Positions 17,294 through 26,299 of a DNA stretch of 64,000 nt are shown here, piece after piece. The stretch is taken from NCBI RefSeq assembly GCF_902832845.1, contig NZ_CADFDB010000001.1, forward strand, positions 186,001 through 250,000, written 5' to 3'. Numbering within the stretch: the first letter of the stretch is position 1; the number at the start of each line of letters is the position of its first letter. Under the pieces are notes generated by a model. It was not told the DNA's origin and searched no databases. It saw nothing but the letters and a program-made list of their open reading frames with translations. The DNA is from Burkholderia metallica. GTDB taxonomy: Bacteria; Pseudomonadota; Gammaproteobacteria; Burkholderiales; Burkholderiaceae. The position numbers and the translations under genes are program-made.

Positions 17294-18106
17294 TTACCGG
17301 GCTGCCACGATCACATGTGCCTGAATCTTGCCGCTCACCGGGCCTTCTCCATGGCGGCTGGCGATCAACTCCGCAGCACGATCCACGGCGAGCTGAAGCA
17401 ATTCCGTGTCGCGCGCCTCGATTTCGTTTCTCAGCGGCGTTCCGAGGCAATAAGCGGTGGCTGCATCGCGTGCCGACGGTGCGCAACTCACTTTCGCCCG
17501 TGTCTCGACCTCGATGTGTGCGAACCCGGCGCGCGCCAGATCCTCCCGGATTCGAGCAACGTCGTGATAGCCGTGCGGCGTTCGGGCGAGGAATCTTGGC
17601 GGGTCGCGCGGAAATAACGCGGCGACGGCGTGGGTGACGTCGTCGGCAAAGGCGTTTTCTTCGATGCGGTCCCAGACACTGAAGACAAAACGGCCGCCCG
17701 GTTTCAGCACGCGGCGTGCCTCGGCGTAGCCGGCGATTCGGTCGGGAAAAAACATCGCGCCGAACTGGCAGCAAACGACGTCGAATGACGCGTCCTCGAA
17801 CGGCAGGTCGAGCGCATCCGCCTGCCTCCATTCGATACGGTTGTCGGCACCCTGCCTGGCGGCGGCATAGTCAAGCATCGGTTGGTTGAGATCGGTCACC
17901 ACGTAGCGCGCGCCAATCCGGAGTTTTGGCGCCAGCGCCCGCGTGACCGCGCCGCTGCCGGCCGCCGTTTCAAGCACCGAGCCGGGCGAAGAGGCCGCGA
18001 CGAGCTCCGCCATGTCGGCGGCATAGGCGTCGAAGATCAGCGGGACCATCAGCGTGTCGTAGGACTTCGGGATCGAGCCCGCGAACACCTTGTCGTGCTC
18101 AGTCAT
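17294..18106 (-). CDS. Class I SAM-dependent methyltransferase (UbiE/Methyltransf_11 type)
   Basis: A 270-residue methyltransferase. Motif I is SVLETAAGSGAVTRAL near residues 43-58, followed by YVVTDLNQPMLDYA near 68-81 and a classical motif II/III segment DLPFEDASFDVVCCQFGAMFFPD near 99-121. Motif post-III is RRVLKPGGRFVFSVWD near 130-145. The domain arrangement is that of UbiE/COQ5-like and secondary-metabolite methyltransferases. No operon partner is present, so the substrate is not known. It is distinct from the methyltransferase at 9342-10070. Confidence 0.87.
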   Translation of the reverse strand: MTEHDKVFAGSIPKSYDTLMVPLIFDAYAADMAELVAASSPGSVLETAAGSGAVTRALAPKLRIGARYVVTDLNQPMLDYAAARQGADNRIEWRQADALDLPFEDASFDVVCCQFGAMFFPDRIAGYAEARRVLKPGGRFVFSVWDRIEENAFADDVTHAVAALFPRDPPRFLARTPHGYHDVARIREDLARAGFAHIEVETRAKVSCAPSARDAATAYCLGTPLRNEIEARDTELLQLAVDRAAELIASRHGEGPVSGKIQAHVIVAAR

Positions 18107-18196
18107 GGTGCCTCCTTGGAATCACGTCGTGACACCCTTTATTACCCATTTTAGGGCGGCTCGAGTCAAGCCGACGCGTCTTTCGGCTGCTGAGGC

Positions 18197-18770
18197 ATGG
18201 GCGGCCGATTCATCATTGCAGGCGCGGCCTACGGTGGCTGTATCGCGATGGAGGTCGTCGCGTGCGCGCCCCGGCGTGTGCGTGGACTGTGGTTGTTGAA
18301 CTGTCAGCCCGGGCTACACCCGTATCCGGATCGTGTTCGCGACACCAGCCGGAGGATTCGAGAGGGCGAGCATGAGCAAGTTATCGCCGAATTTGCCGAA
18401 AACGCCATTCCCCCGTAGATTTCAGGTCGGGAGCAGCATTTGTTCAAATGGCTCGCGATACAGGTGCCGACATGTTTGCGCGACAATCCGATGCGACTTT
18501 GACTCGCTCCGATCGTTGGTCGACGCTGGCCGCGAGTGCGATTCCGACACTTCTCATATGGGGCGAGGCAGATCGCTTCGTTCCGATCGATGTGGGCCGC
18601 CGGATCGCCAAGCTGATGCCGCATGCTCCCTTCGAGATGCTGGAGGATGCGGGCACTTTCCAACGCTGGAGCGGCCATCGCTATGCACCGACATTGCTCG
18701 GCGCTGGCTGATGGAGCAGGTTATCGGTAGCCCCGTCGACGGCCTCGCAGCCAGATGAGAGAACCCGGAA
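18197..18770 (+). pseudogene. Decayed alpha/beta hydrolase gene
   Basis: Three frames together give an alpha/beta hydrolase. 18197-18415 has GRFIIAGAAYGGCIAMEVVA, where the nucleophile-elbow Ser of GHSxGG is Ala, ending at an in-frame TAG (18416-18418). 18448-18654 has RWSTLAASAIPTLLIWGEAD then RFVPIDVGRRIAKLMPHAPF. From about 18654 a different frame has GHFPTLERPSLCTDIARRWL, where one C is missing in GGGCACTTTCC. The N-terminal third of the family is absent. A stop codon, two frameshifts and a lost nucleophile indicate an inactive gene. Confidence 0.8.
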
Positions 18771-18885
18771 ACTGTCGGGCGAGAACGGGCCATTCTTGGT
18801 CGCTCATATGGTTGTATCGTTCGTCGACAATCGATCCTGTCGCGCTGGCTGCACGAGTTGATTTGCCAATTCTCTGCCCTCTACC

Positions 18886-19335
18886 ATGACCACTATTTAC
18901 GACACCATCGTCTGGTTACAGTCGAATGCCGGCGCGGAGCAATTTCCGATCGTTGAATTTTCTGCCGACACCGACATGGCGACTATGGGATGGGTGTCCT
19001 TAACCAGCACAGACCGACCGGAAATCGTCGTGACGCAGGTAACGGCAGAAGAGTTCCGCGCAATCGCAGACGGCACGGACGGTTATCTTGCTGTTGAACA
19101 CCGGGTAAACGCCACGCTTAGGCGTTCCGATCTCAGGTGTTCATGGCTGGCGCGTGTCGAAGAAGTCGGCTCGAGCGACGCGGGCAGGTCGTTCCAGATG
19201 TTCCGGGAGGCGTATCGGCCACCAAAAGTGCTTTTTCGAGACATTCTTCACAGTGACTCTCTGGCGCAGGAGGTCAGTCGTACGACTCGCTCCGAGTTCG
19301 AGCACAACGGTGGGAAAGTCATTGTTCTTAAGTGA
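18886..19335 (+). CDS. Hypothetical protein, family not recognised
   Basis: A 149-residue soluble protein (MTTIYDTIVWLQSNAGAEQF...) with no signal peptide or membrane segment. Its composition is balanced (WVSLTSTDRPEIVVTQVTAEEF, then LRRSDLRCSWLARVEEVG), and its codon usage is less GC-biased than the genes outside the patch, which suggests recent acquisition. I recognise no domain. It sits between the decayed hydrolase and a DUF4365 gene in an accessory patch; no immunity or toxin motif is evident. Confidence 0.6.
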   Translation: MTTIYDTIVWLQSNAGAEQFPIVEFSADTDMATMGWVSLTSTDRPEIVVTQVTAEEFRAIADGTDGYLAVEHRVNATLRRSDLRCSWLARVEEVGSSDAGRSFQMFREAYRPPKVLFRDILHSDSLAQEVSRTTRSEFEHNGGKVIVLK

Positions 19336-19486
19336 CCCATCCAACAACCCGGAGTGCGGCCGCACAGATATGAATCGAGCGCCGTTGCGCCAGATGTAGT
19401 GCGCTTACCCTCAACACCTCAAAAGATCAGCCGTCCCATATTCAATTGAAATTAAATTCAGACAGTTATCAAAAAACAGAGCGATC

Positions 19487-20374
19487 ATGGCTATTGATGA
19501 ATATATGAAAATGCCAGAGGAAACTCACGGCACTGGTGAAAAAGCAGTAAACCAAGTCGCGGGCGTGTTTATTGATCACCAGTGCGCGGTCGATAGTATA
19601 AAAGCTGACTATGGCGAGGACCTTTTGATCCAACCATCTTTCGACGGACAGGTGGAGCATTTCAAAATATGGGTACAAGTGAAGGGAACTGTCGATATCG
19701 AAAAGTATCGTCAGGCTAGCGGCGAAATCGTCCGCTATGTCGACTTCGCCCACATGTTCAAGTGGCTACGAAGCAAGGAGTTGTGTATTCTTGTGTTCTG
19801 GAATGTTGATAAAAAGAAGGGATTGTTCTACCTGCCGAAGATGGAGCTAAGCGAATGGGATTTCTATACCCAGCGCAAGCCGAGTATAAGAGTAGTATTC
19901 AATGAGGAGAATGTATTTTCAGAAGCAACCCTGCCGCAGTTGATCTGGCGAGCGCGGTACGAGCACTATGCTATGCTTGTTTCGCATGCGATAGGACGCG
20001 AAAGCTTTTCAGTGAGCGAGGAAAGCAAGAGACACGCCCGTTCCATGTATTTATCGGTATTGATCGATTTTTTGCGACAGGTGAATCTAATCATTCGCGA
20101 GCCTCTCGCCGCAGAAGAAGAGGTCGATGAGGAAGATGTCCTGGAAGCGGGCTATAAACTTAGATTCTGCGATAAGTTTCGCACAAGAGTGGTAAATGCC
20201 TGCGCGGAACTTCAAAAAAAATACCCAGAAGATGATCTCACAACGATCGCTCAAATGGCGCTAGGGCTTTCGCTATTGGTCACTCTGGAGGAAAGGACGG
20301 GTGCCTTTGGTGTGCCGCCGGAGTTGTTGGAGCCGTGTATTCCAGCGATCGCAGGGATGATGGCCTTGATTTAG
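19487..20374 (+). CDS. DUF4365-domain protein (PD-(D/E)xK-like nuclease fold candidate)
   Basis: A 295-residue protein. Residues about 10-150 look like DUF4365: TGEKAVNQVAGVFIDHQC, then the motif DYGEDLLIQ (about 41-49) and IWVQVKGT (about 62-69). D/E...QxK is the catalytic pattern of PD-(D/E)xK-type nucleases. DFAHMFKWLRSKELCILVFW follows. The C-terminal half (about 170-295) is helical and acidic, without a known domain. Base composition is clearly more AT-rich than the flanks, a sign of horizontal transfer. DUF4365 proteins often occur near phage-defence or mobile loci, but no partner gene is visible here, so a defence role is only a hypothesis. Confidence 0.72.
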   Translation: MAIDEYMKMPEETHGTGEKAVNQVAGVFIDHQCAVDSIKADYGEDLLIQPSFDGQVEHFKIWVQVKGTVDIEKYRQASGEIVRYVDFAHMFKWLRSKELCILVFWNVDKKKGLFYLPKMELSEWDFYTQRKPSIRVVFNEENVFSEATLPQLIWRARYEHYAMLVSHAIGRESFSVSEESKRHARSMYLSVLIDFLRQVNLIIREPLAAEEEVDEEDVLEAGYKLRFCDKFRTRVVNACAELQKKYPEDDLTTIAQMALGLSLLVTLEERTGAFGVPPELLEPCIPAIAGMMALI

Positions 20375-20560
20375 CTACCGTTCGTCCCTGCTTTCAGTTC
20401 GAGCAACACGCGCGGAACGGCAAGCGCGTGACAACCTACTGGGTCGAGTATCAGTAGCCGAGTGCTTTGGGGGCGATTGCTGCCGAAGGACGAATTCTCC
20501 GGTTAGTGTGTTGGCGAGCACCGCCATTACACTCAATGAGCTGTTCTTGACTTTTTCGCC
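20375..20560. other. Short gene-free segment with a possible coding remnant
   Basis: Just after the DUF4365 stop, the plus strand reads FEQHARNGKRVTTYWVEYQ and a TAG at about 20455. It looks like the tail of a lost gene, but no start or upstream continuation exists. The rest carries no recognisable feature. It probably marks the 3' edge of the accessory patch. Confidence 0.3.
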
Positions 20561-21475
20561 TCAAAAAATCGACCTTCCCGAATAAGTCGTCAACCACTCC
20601 AGCGCCAGCGTCCCCGCCAGCGAATTCCCGTTCGCATCGAGCCCCGGCGCCCACACGCACACGGCCATCTCGCCGGGCAGCACCGCGACGATCCCGCCGC
20701 CGACACCGCTCTTCGCGGGCAACCCCACGCGATACACGAAATCGCCGGCCGCATCATAGGTGCCGCAGGTCAGCATCAGCGCGGACAGCCGCTTCGCGGA
20801 ACTCGAATCGACGATCCGCTCGCCGGTCACCGGCGCGACGCCGCCGTTCGCGAGGAACAATGCGGCGCGCGCAAGCTCGACGCAGTTCATCGTGATCGCG
20901 CACTGGCGGCAATACGCATCGATCACCGTGTCGGGCGGCATCTGCATGTTGCCGAAGCTCGCCATGAAGTGCGCCATCGCGCGGTTGCGCTCCGCGTGCT
21001 GCAGCTCCGACTGCGCGACGCGCGAATCGTAGTCGATGTCGTTCGAGCCGATCAGCCGCCTGACGAATTCGACGAGCGCCGTCTCGGCCTGCACGAAGCG
21101 GCGGCACAGCACGTCGGTGACGACCAGCGCGCCGGCGTTGATGAACGGGTTGCGCGGCTTGCCGCGCTCGCTTTCCAGCTGGACCAGCGAGTTGAACGCG
21201 TTGCCGGACGGCTCGCGGCCCACCCGTTCCCACAGTTCGTCGCCCAGCAACTGGAACGCGAGCGTGCACGCGAACAGCTTCGAGATGCTCTGGATCGAGA
21301 AGCGCTCGTGCGCGTCGCCGACCGTGAAAACGTTTCCGTCAAGCGTGACGACGGCCATCCCGAACTTGTCGGCGGGCACTTTCGCGAGCTCGGGAATGTA
21401 GTCGGCAACCCGCCCCTGGCCAATCCAGGGGGTGAGTTCGGTATGGATGCGTTCGAGGATCGTCTGGTAATTCAT
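20561..21475 (-). CDS. glsA: Glutaminase
   Basis: A 304-residue beta-lactamase-fold glutaminase that hydrolyses L-glutamine to glutamate and ammonia in the cytoplasm. SIQSISKLFACTLAFQLLGD near residue 60 carries the catalytic Ser-x-x-Lys (SISK). GNAFNSLVQLE, RNPFINAGALVV near 105 and YDSRVAQSE are the conserved glutaminase motifs, and GLPAKSGVGGGIVAVLPGEM lies near 255. Length matches GlsA/YneH. The frame is open far upstream on this strand, but MNYQTILERIH at 21475 is the family start. It is divergent from the response regulator gene at 21695. Confidence 0.96.
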   Translation of the reverse strand: MNYQTILERIHTELTPWIGQGRVADYIPELAKVPADKFGMAVVTLDGNVFTVGDAHERFSIQSISKLFACTLAFQLLGDELWERVGREPSGNAFNSLVQLESERGKPRNPFINAGALVVTDVLCRRFVQAETALVEFVRRLIGSNDIDYDSRVAQSELQHAERNRAMAHFMASFGNMQMPPDTVIDAYCRQCAITMNCVELARAALFLANGGVAPVTGERIVDSSSAKRLSALMLTCGTYDAAGDFVYRVGLPAKSGVGGGIVAVLPGEMAVCVWAPGLDANGNSLAGTLALEWLTTYSGRSIF

Positions 21476-21694
21476 CAAGTCAGGCGGGCAGGTGAGTAGC
21501 CCGAATTCTGGCGAGCCCGTATGGAACCGTCCCGCCACCATTTCGTCAAGCTCGACCGACATCGCGCCCTTATTTTCAAGACCTCTGAACAGGCAATCGG
21601 CGGGCGCAGTATCATGCGGTACGTTTCGGCCGATGGCCGGCGTCCGGCACCGGCCGGCGCCGCCGCGGCCTCCTCGATGATCCGACCGTTGCCC

Positions 21695-22405
21695 ATGTCT
21701 TTTCGCATCCTGCTCGTCGAAGACGACACCCGCCTGTCCACGCTGATCGCCGGCTACCTGCGCAAGAACGACTATGAAGTCGACACTGTGCTGCATGGTG
21801 ACGCCGCGGTGCCGGCGATCCTGTCCATTCGTCCCGATCTCGTCATTCTCGACGTGAACCTGCCGGGCAAGGACGGCTTCGAAATCTGCCGCGAGGCGCG
21901 CAAGCAGTACGACGGCGTGATCATCATGGTGACGGCCCGCGACGAGCCGTTCGACGAACTGCTCGGCCTCGAATTCGGCGCGGACGACTACGTGCACAAG
22001 CCGGTCGAACCGCGCATCCTGCTCGCGCGGATCAAGGCCCAGCTGCGCCGCGCGCCCGCGCGCGTGGCCGAGAGCACCGCGCCGCAGCCCGAGCGCTATG
22101 CGTTCGGCAAGTTCTCGATCGACCGCACCGACCGCTCCGTCGTGCTGCCCGACGGCAGCACGCCCGACCTGACGTCGGCCGAATTCGACCTGCTGTGGGC
22201 GCTGGTGTGTCATGCGGGCGAAGTCGTCAGCCGCGACGACCTGATGCTGCAGTTGCGCGGCGTCGAATTCGACGGGCTCGACCGCACGATCGACGGGCGC
22301 ATCTCGAAGCTGCGTCGCAAGCTGCGCGACGACGCGAGCAACCCGCAGCGGATCAAGACGATCCGCAGCAAGGGTTATCAATTCAGCAAGCACGCGTGGG
22401 AATGA
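21695..22405 (+). CDS. OmpR-family response regulator (RstA-like)
   Basis: A 236-residue response regulator. The receiver domain (1-120) has the acidic pair in LLVEDDTRL, the phospho-acceptor aspartate in DLVILDVNLPGKDGFE (about residue 52) and the lysine in DDYVHKPVEP (about 104). The C-terminal winged helix (about 140-236) has SAEFDLLWALVCHAGEVVSR and IDGRISKLRRKLRDD and ends in IRSKGYQFS. It most resembles RstA. The start MSFRILLVEDD is chosen over upstream in-frame ATGs because it begins the first beta strand. The kinase gene follows 64 bases downstream. Confidence 0.92.
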   Translation: MSFRILLVEDDTRLSTLIAGYLRKNDYEVDTVLHGDAAVPAILSIRPDLVILDVNLPGKDGFEICREARKQYDGVIIMVTARDEPFDELLGLEFGADDYVHKPVEPRILLARIKAQLRRAPARVAESTAPQPERYAFGKFSIDRTDRSVVLPDGSTPDLTSAEFDLLWALVCHAGEVVSRDDLMLQLRGVEFDGLDRTIDGRISKLRRKLRDDASNPQRIKTIRSKGYQFSKHAWE

Positions 22406-22469
22406 CCCGGCCGTCGTGCGATGCCGTCACGTTCCGCGCGGGCCTTTCACCCGCCGGCCGGGAGCCGCG

Positions 22470-23600
22470 ATGATCCGACGAACCCGTTCGCACCCCGATG
22501 CGCCGCCGCTGCCGACGCTGCGCTACGTCAAATGGCGCTGGCTGCATTTCCGTCGCGCATGGACCGATACGCGCGCCGACCGCATTCCGAGCTGGTCGCG
22601 CCTCTACGTGCGCACCTACTTGCATCTACTCGGCCTCGTGCTGCTGACCGCGCTCGTGCCGGCGCTCGCGCTGTGCGTCGAATTGTCGCCGCAGGTCGTA
22701 TGGCATGCGTTCGACTCGCTGCCCGGCGACATCTGGATCGTGCTCGCATTCGTGTTCGCCGCGCCCGCGCTCGCCGCATACCGGTGGATGCGGCCCGTGT
22801 GGTCGGATCTCGTGATGGTGCGCGAGCGCGCGATCGATTTCACGGGCGGCCGCTTCAACACGCGGGCGCGCGAATCGCACAGCGTGATCATCGGCCCGCT
22901 CGCGCGCACGCTGAATGCGCTCGCGATGCGCATGGAACGGCTGATCGCCGCGCAGCGCGATCTGACGAACGGCATCTCGCACGAGTTGCGCACGCCGCTC
23001 GCGCGCGTGCGTTTCGCGCTCGAAATGCTGCGCGAGCCGGGCTCCGCGGCCGAATACCAGGGCGCGCTCGAGAGCATCGCGCAGGACGTGACCGAGCTTG
23101 AAGAGCTGATCGACATGAGCCTCACGTATGCGCGGCTCGAATACAGCTCGCTGCAGTCGAACCTCGAGATGACGGCGCCCGTCGCGTGGTTCGAGCATCA
23201 GGTCAGCGACGCGCAACTGCTGTATCCGGAGCGCTCGATCGAATCACGCATCGCGATCGCGTCGGACCTGCGCGTGAGGATGGACCGGCGGCTGATGTCG
23301 TATGCGATGCGCAACCTGTTGCGCAACGCGAGCAAGTACGCGAAATCGCGGATCGTCGTCGGGATCTCGCTCGTGCACGGCAACATCGGGATCTTCGTCG
23401 AGGACGACGGCCCCGGCGTGCCGGAGAGCGAGCGCGAGCGGATCTTCGACGCATTCGTGCGCCTCGACCGCCGCACCGGCGGCTATGGGCTCGGCCTGTC
23501 GATCACGCGGCAGGTGCTCCATGCGCACAACGGCCGGATCGCGGTCGTCGATCCGGTCGAACTCGGCGGCGCGCGCTTCGAGATCAGCTGGCCGGTGTAG
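22470..23600 (+). CDS. Sensor histidine kinase (RstB-like)
   Basis: A 376-residue membrane kinase, partner of the regulator just upstream. It has two hydrophobic segments, LLGLVLLTALVPALALCVEL near residue 52-71 and DIWIVLAFVFAAPALAAY near 88-105, but almost no periplasmic loop between them, so sensing may be intramembrane or cytoplasmic. A HAMP-like linker is followed by the phosphorylated histidine in NGISHELRTPLARVRFALEM (about 172) and an HATPase domain with RNLLRNASKYA, EDDGPGVPESE and GGYGLGLSI. GGGAG precedes the ATG at 22470. Confidence 0.92.
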   Translation: MIRRTRSHPDAPPLPTLRYVKWRWLHFRRAWTDTRADRIPSWSRLYVRTYLHLLGLVLLTALVPALALCVELSPQVVWHAFDSLPGDIWIVLAFVFAAPALAAYRWMRPVWSDLVMVRERAIDFTGGRFNTRARESHSVIIGPLARTLNALAMRMERLIAAQRDLTNGISHELRTPLARVRFALEMLREPGSAAEYQGALESIAQDVTELEELIDMSLTYARLEYSSLQSNLEMTAPVAWFEHQVSDAQLLYPERSIESRIAIASDLRVRMDRRLMSYAMRNLLRNASKYAKSRIVVGISLVHGNIGIFVEDDGPGVPESERERIFDAFVRLDRRTGGYGLGLSITRQVLHAHNGRIAVVDPVELGGARFEISWPV

Positions 23601-23637
23601 CGATACGCCGCCGCGCGAGGCCCGAGTCTCGACACGC

Positions 23638-26040
23638 TCAGTACGTGCGACCGAGCTGCAGATAGAAGTTGCGACGGCCGCTCGGCGCGAGCGCCACGCC
23701 GATGTAGACGGGCCCGAACGCGGTCGACAGGCTCGTGAAGAACGTATAGCTCTGCTTGAGCGCGCCGCCGCCGATCTGCTGGCCGCTCGACCACACGTTG
23801 CCGACTTCCGCGCTGGCGCCCACCGACAGCGCCTTGACCGGCGACGCGTTGAACGTCATCAACTGGTTCATGTAGGTGACCTGCGCATAGGCGAGCTCGT
23901 TGCCGTTCAACTGGTCGGCCGCATACGCGGACAGATGCTGGAAGCCGCCGAGCGTGAAGTTGAACGCGTTGATCAGGTTGGTGCCGCCGATGCTCTTGCC
24001 GCCTTCGATCGTCGCACTGACGCTGTGCCGGCCGAACTGCTGCGCCACCATCGCCTTGCCGTAGATCTCGGTGTAGGGCGCGTTGTTGATACTGTCGTCG
24101 AACGACGACGCCGATCCCCCGTTGCGCGACACCAGCGAGCGTTCGACACGCAGCTCGGTGAAATAGCCCTTGCGCGGAAACAGCGGATCGTCGAGCTGGT
24201 CGATGACGAGCCGCGCGCGCGCCGTCAGCGCCTGCGACGTGAAGCTCGGCCACAGCAGCGTCTGGCCGTTGCCGTCGTCGAACGGCACGTTGTAGGTTGG
24301 CGAGCCGTGCCCGGTCACGTAACCGAGGCCGATCCGGAAATCGCCGAGCCGCCCGATCGGCAGGCCGAAGTCGATCCCGGCGCGCGCGGTCTGCATCAGG
24401 TATTGCGTGATCTTCACGTCGCCGCTGTCGTCGTACAGGTTCGCGTAGCGGCGCTGATATTCCGCGTACGGCGACAGATAGACGCCGTACGCCGTCGACA
24501 GCGGCTGGCGGAACTCGATGCGCGCGGATTGCAGGTCGCTGCCGATCGTCGTGTCCGCGCGGAATTCGAGCCCTGAATCGGTCAGCCACGGCCGCCGGTA
24601 GCCCACATGCAGGCGGAAGCCGCCCTCGTCGGTCGAACTGCTCGACATGCCGAGCCCGAACAGCAGGAAATTCGGCCCCCAGTATTTCTCGCGCGCGTTG
24701 ATTTCGAGGACGTTGTCGTCGCCGTGGCTCACGATCTGCTGCGTGACGCTCTCGAAGTTGCCGCCCGTCGTGAGCCCGAGCAAATCCTTGCTGACTGTGT
24801 CGGGATCGTAGATGTCGCCCGGTTTCACGTGCAGCGCGTTGCTGACGACCCTCGTCGGCACGCCGCCGGAGGTCTTGATCTCGATGCGCGTGATCCGGAT
24901 CGGCGGCGGCAGCGGCTGCGCGTGCGCCGACCGGTAGGCCGCGTACTGTTCCGGCGTGAGCGCGAAGCGCCGCAGCCTCGGCAGTGCCGCGGTCGCGGCG
25001 GCCGCGCCGGCGGCGATCGCCTGCTTCGCGTTCTGGAAATCGGTGAACGCGAGCGAGCCGAGGTCCGGCGTGAGCAGCACGTCCTGCGCGTCGAGCTGCT
25101 TGCGCTGCGCGGTCACGTTCTGGCGGATCAGGATGCCGACCATCTGCTGCATCACGTCGGCGGGCGACGCGAGCGCGTCGAGCGGGCGCAGTTGCGAGCC
25201 GATGTCGACCGCGATCACGATGTTCGCGCCCATCTGCCGCGCGGTGTCGACGGGCAGGTTGCTGACGAGCCCGCCGTCCACGAGCGCGCGCCCGTTGATT
25301 TCGGCCGGCGCGAACAGGCCCGGCATCGCCATGCTCGCGCGGATCGCGAGCGGCAGCGAGCCGTGGTCGAGCACGACCATCTGGCCCGTCTGCAGGTCGG
25401 TCGCGACCGCGCGGTACGGGATCGGCAGGCGGTCGAACGGCTGGTTGGTCGGCACGGCGGCCGTCCAGTTCGCGAGCAGCGCCTGCAGCCGGTTGCCCTG
25501 CACGAGCCCGACCGGCGCCTTCACGCCGTTCTTGCCGAAGCCGAGCGTCAGCCCGTTGATGTACAGGCGTTCGTCCTCCCGGCTGGTTTGCGGCAGGTCC
25601 GCGCGGTCCGTCACGTCGAACGCGATGTCCGCAAGATTGACCTCCGACAGCCGCTTCTGCATCTCGTCGGCGGCGATGCCGCTCGCGTACAGGCCGCCTA
25701 CCACGGCGCCCATGCTGGTGCCCGCGATGCAGTCGATCGGGATGCGGTTGTCCTCCAGCACCTTCAGGACGCCGAGGTGCGCATAGCCGCGCGCGCCGCC
25801 GCCGGACAGCACGAGGCCGATCGACGGGCGGCCGGCCGGGCCGCCGTCGGCTTCGCAGATGTGGGCGGATGCGGCGGGCGTGGCAGCGGGTGCGCTGGCG
25901 GCGACGACCGGGGCGGCCGAGGGTTCGGCGGCCGGCAGCGATTGCGCGGCGACCGTGCAGCACCAGCAGGCGACGAGCGTCGTGCAAAGCGGGCGCAGCC
26001 GCGCCCAGCGGAAGAAAACGGTCGCTGTCATGGGGAACAT
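23638..26040 (-). CDS. Type Vd patatin-like autotransporter (PlpD-like phospholipase plus outer-membrane barrel)
   Basis: An 800-residue protein with a signal peptide (about 1-34). The patatin domain (about 70-330) has the oxyanion motif SGGGARGYAHLGVL, the nucleophile elbow GTSMGAVVGG, and DGGLVSNLPVDTAR with the catalytic aspartate. A POTRA-like region (about 395-475: IRITRIEIKTSGGV, LHVKPGDIYDPDTV) follows. The C-terminal third is a BamA/FhaC-type beta-barrel with alternating strands ending in FYLQLGRTY. This is the architecture of PlpD-type lipases (type Vd secretion). The ATG at 26031 is an alternative start. It converges with the upstream kinase gene, 37 bases apart. Confidence 0.9.
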   Translation of the reverse strand: MFPMTATVFFRWARLRPLCTTLVACWCCTVAAQSLPAAEPSAAPVVAASAPAATPAASAHICEADGGPAGRPSIGLVLSGGGARGYAHLGVLKVLEDNRIPIDCIAGTSMGAVVGGLYASGIAADEMQKRLSEVNLADIAFDVTDRADLPQTSREDERLYINGLTLGFGKNGVKAPVGLVQGNRLQALLANWTAAVPTNQPFDRLPIPYRAVATDLQTGQMVVLDHGSLPLAIRASMAMPGLFAPAEINGRALVDGGLVSNLPVDTARQMGANIVIAVDIGSQLRPLDALASPADVMQQMVGILIRQNVTAQRKQLDAQDVLLTPDLGSLAFTDFQNAKQAIAAGAAAATAALPRLRRFALTPEQYAAYRSAHAQPLPPPIRITRIEIKTSGGVPTRVVSNALHVKPGDIYDPDTVSKDLLGLTTGGNFESVTQQIVSHGDDNVLEINAREKYWGPNFLLFGLGMSSSSTDEGGFRLHVGYRRPWLTDSGLEFRADTTIGSDLQSARIEFRQPLSTAYGVYLSPYAEYQRRYANLYDDSGDVKITQYLMQTARAGIDFGLPIGRLGDFRIGLGYVTGHGSPTYNVPFDDGNGQTLLWPSFTSQALTARARLVIDQLDDPLFPRKGYFTELRVERSLVSRNGGSASSFDDSINNAPYTEIYGKAMVAQQFGRHSVSATIEGGKSIGGTNLINAFNFTLGGFQHLSAYAADQLNGNELAYAQVTYMNQLMTFNASPVKALSVGASAEVGNVWSSGQQIGGGALKQSYTFFTSLSTAFGPVYIGVALAPSGRRNFYLQLGRTY

Positions 26041-26299
26041 ACCTGGCGAGATCGGGCGTCTGAGGCCTGCCGGGAGCAGGCGAGACCGAGAGATTACCGT
26101 GTTTTACAGGCGCCGCGCGAGCGGCCGGTGCGTAGCTGGGCGTGCGCCGAACGGCATTTTTGACAATTCCGTCGCGAAAAAATCATCGGAATTGCCTAAA
26201 GTATCGGAACGAATTGCCGCTAAGCTCGTGATGGGGCGGCATGGACGCACCGCGGAAATGCGGCGCGGCTGCCTGTCCGTTCGAATACAAAGGCCTGAT

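Noticed and set aside
23483-25987. Second minus-strand frame overlapping the patatin gene
   Set aside because: It is in a different frame of the same strand, arginine-rich, with no domain; the patatin frame has clear motifs.
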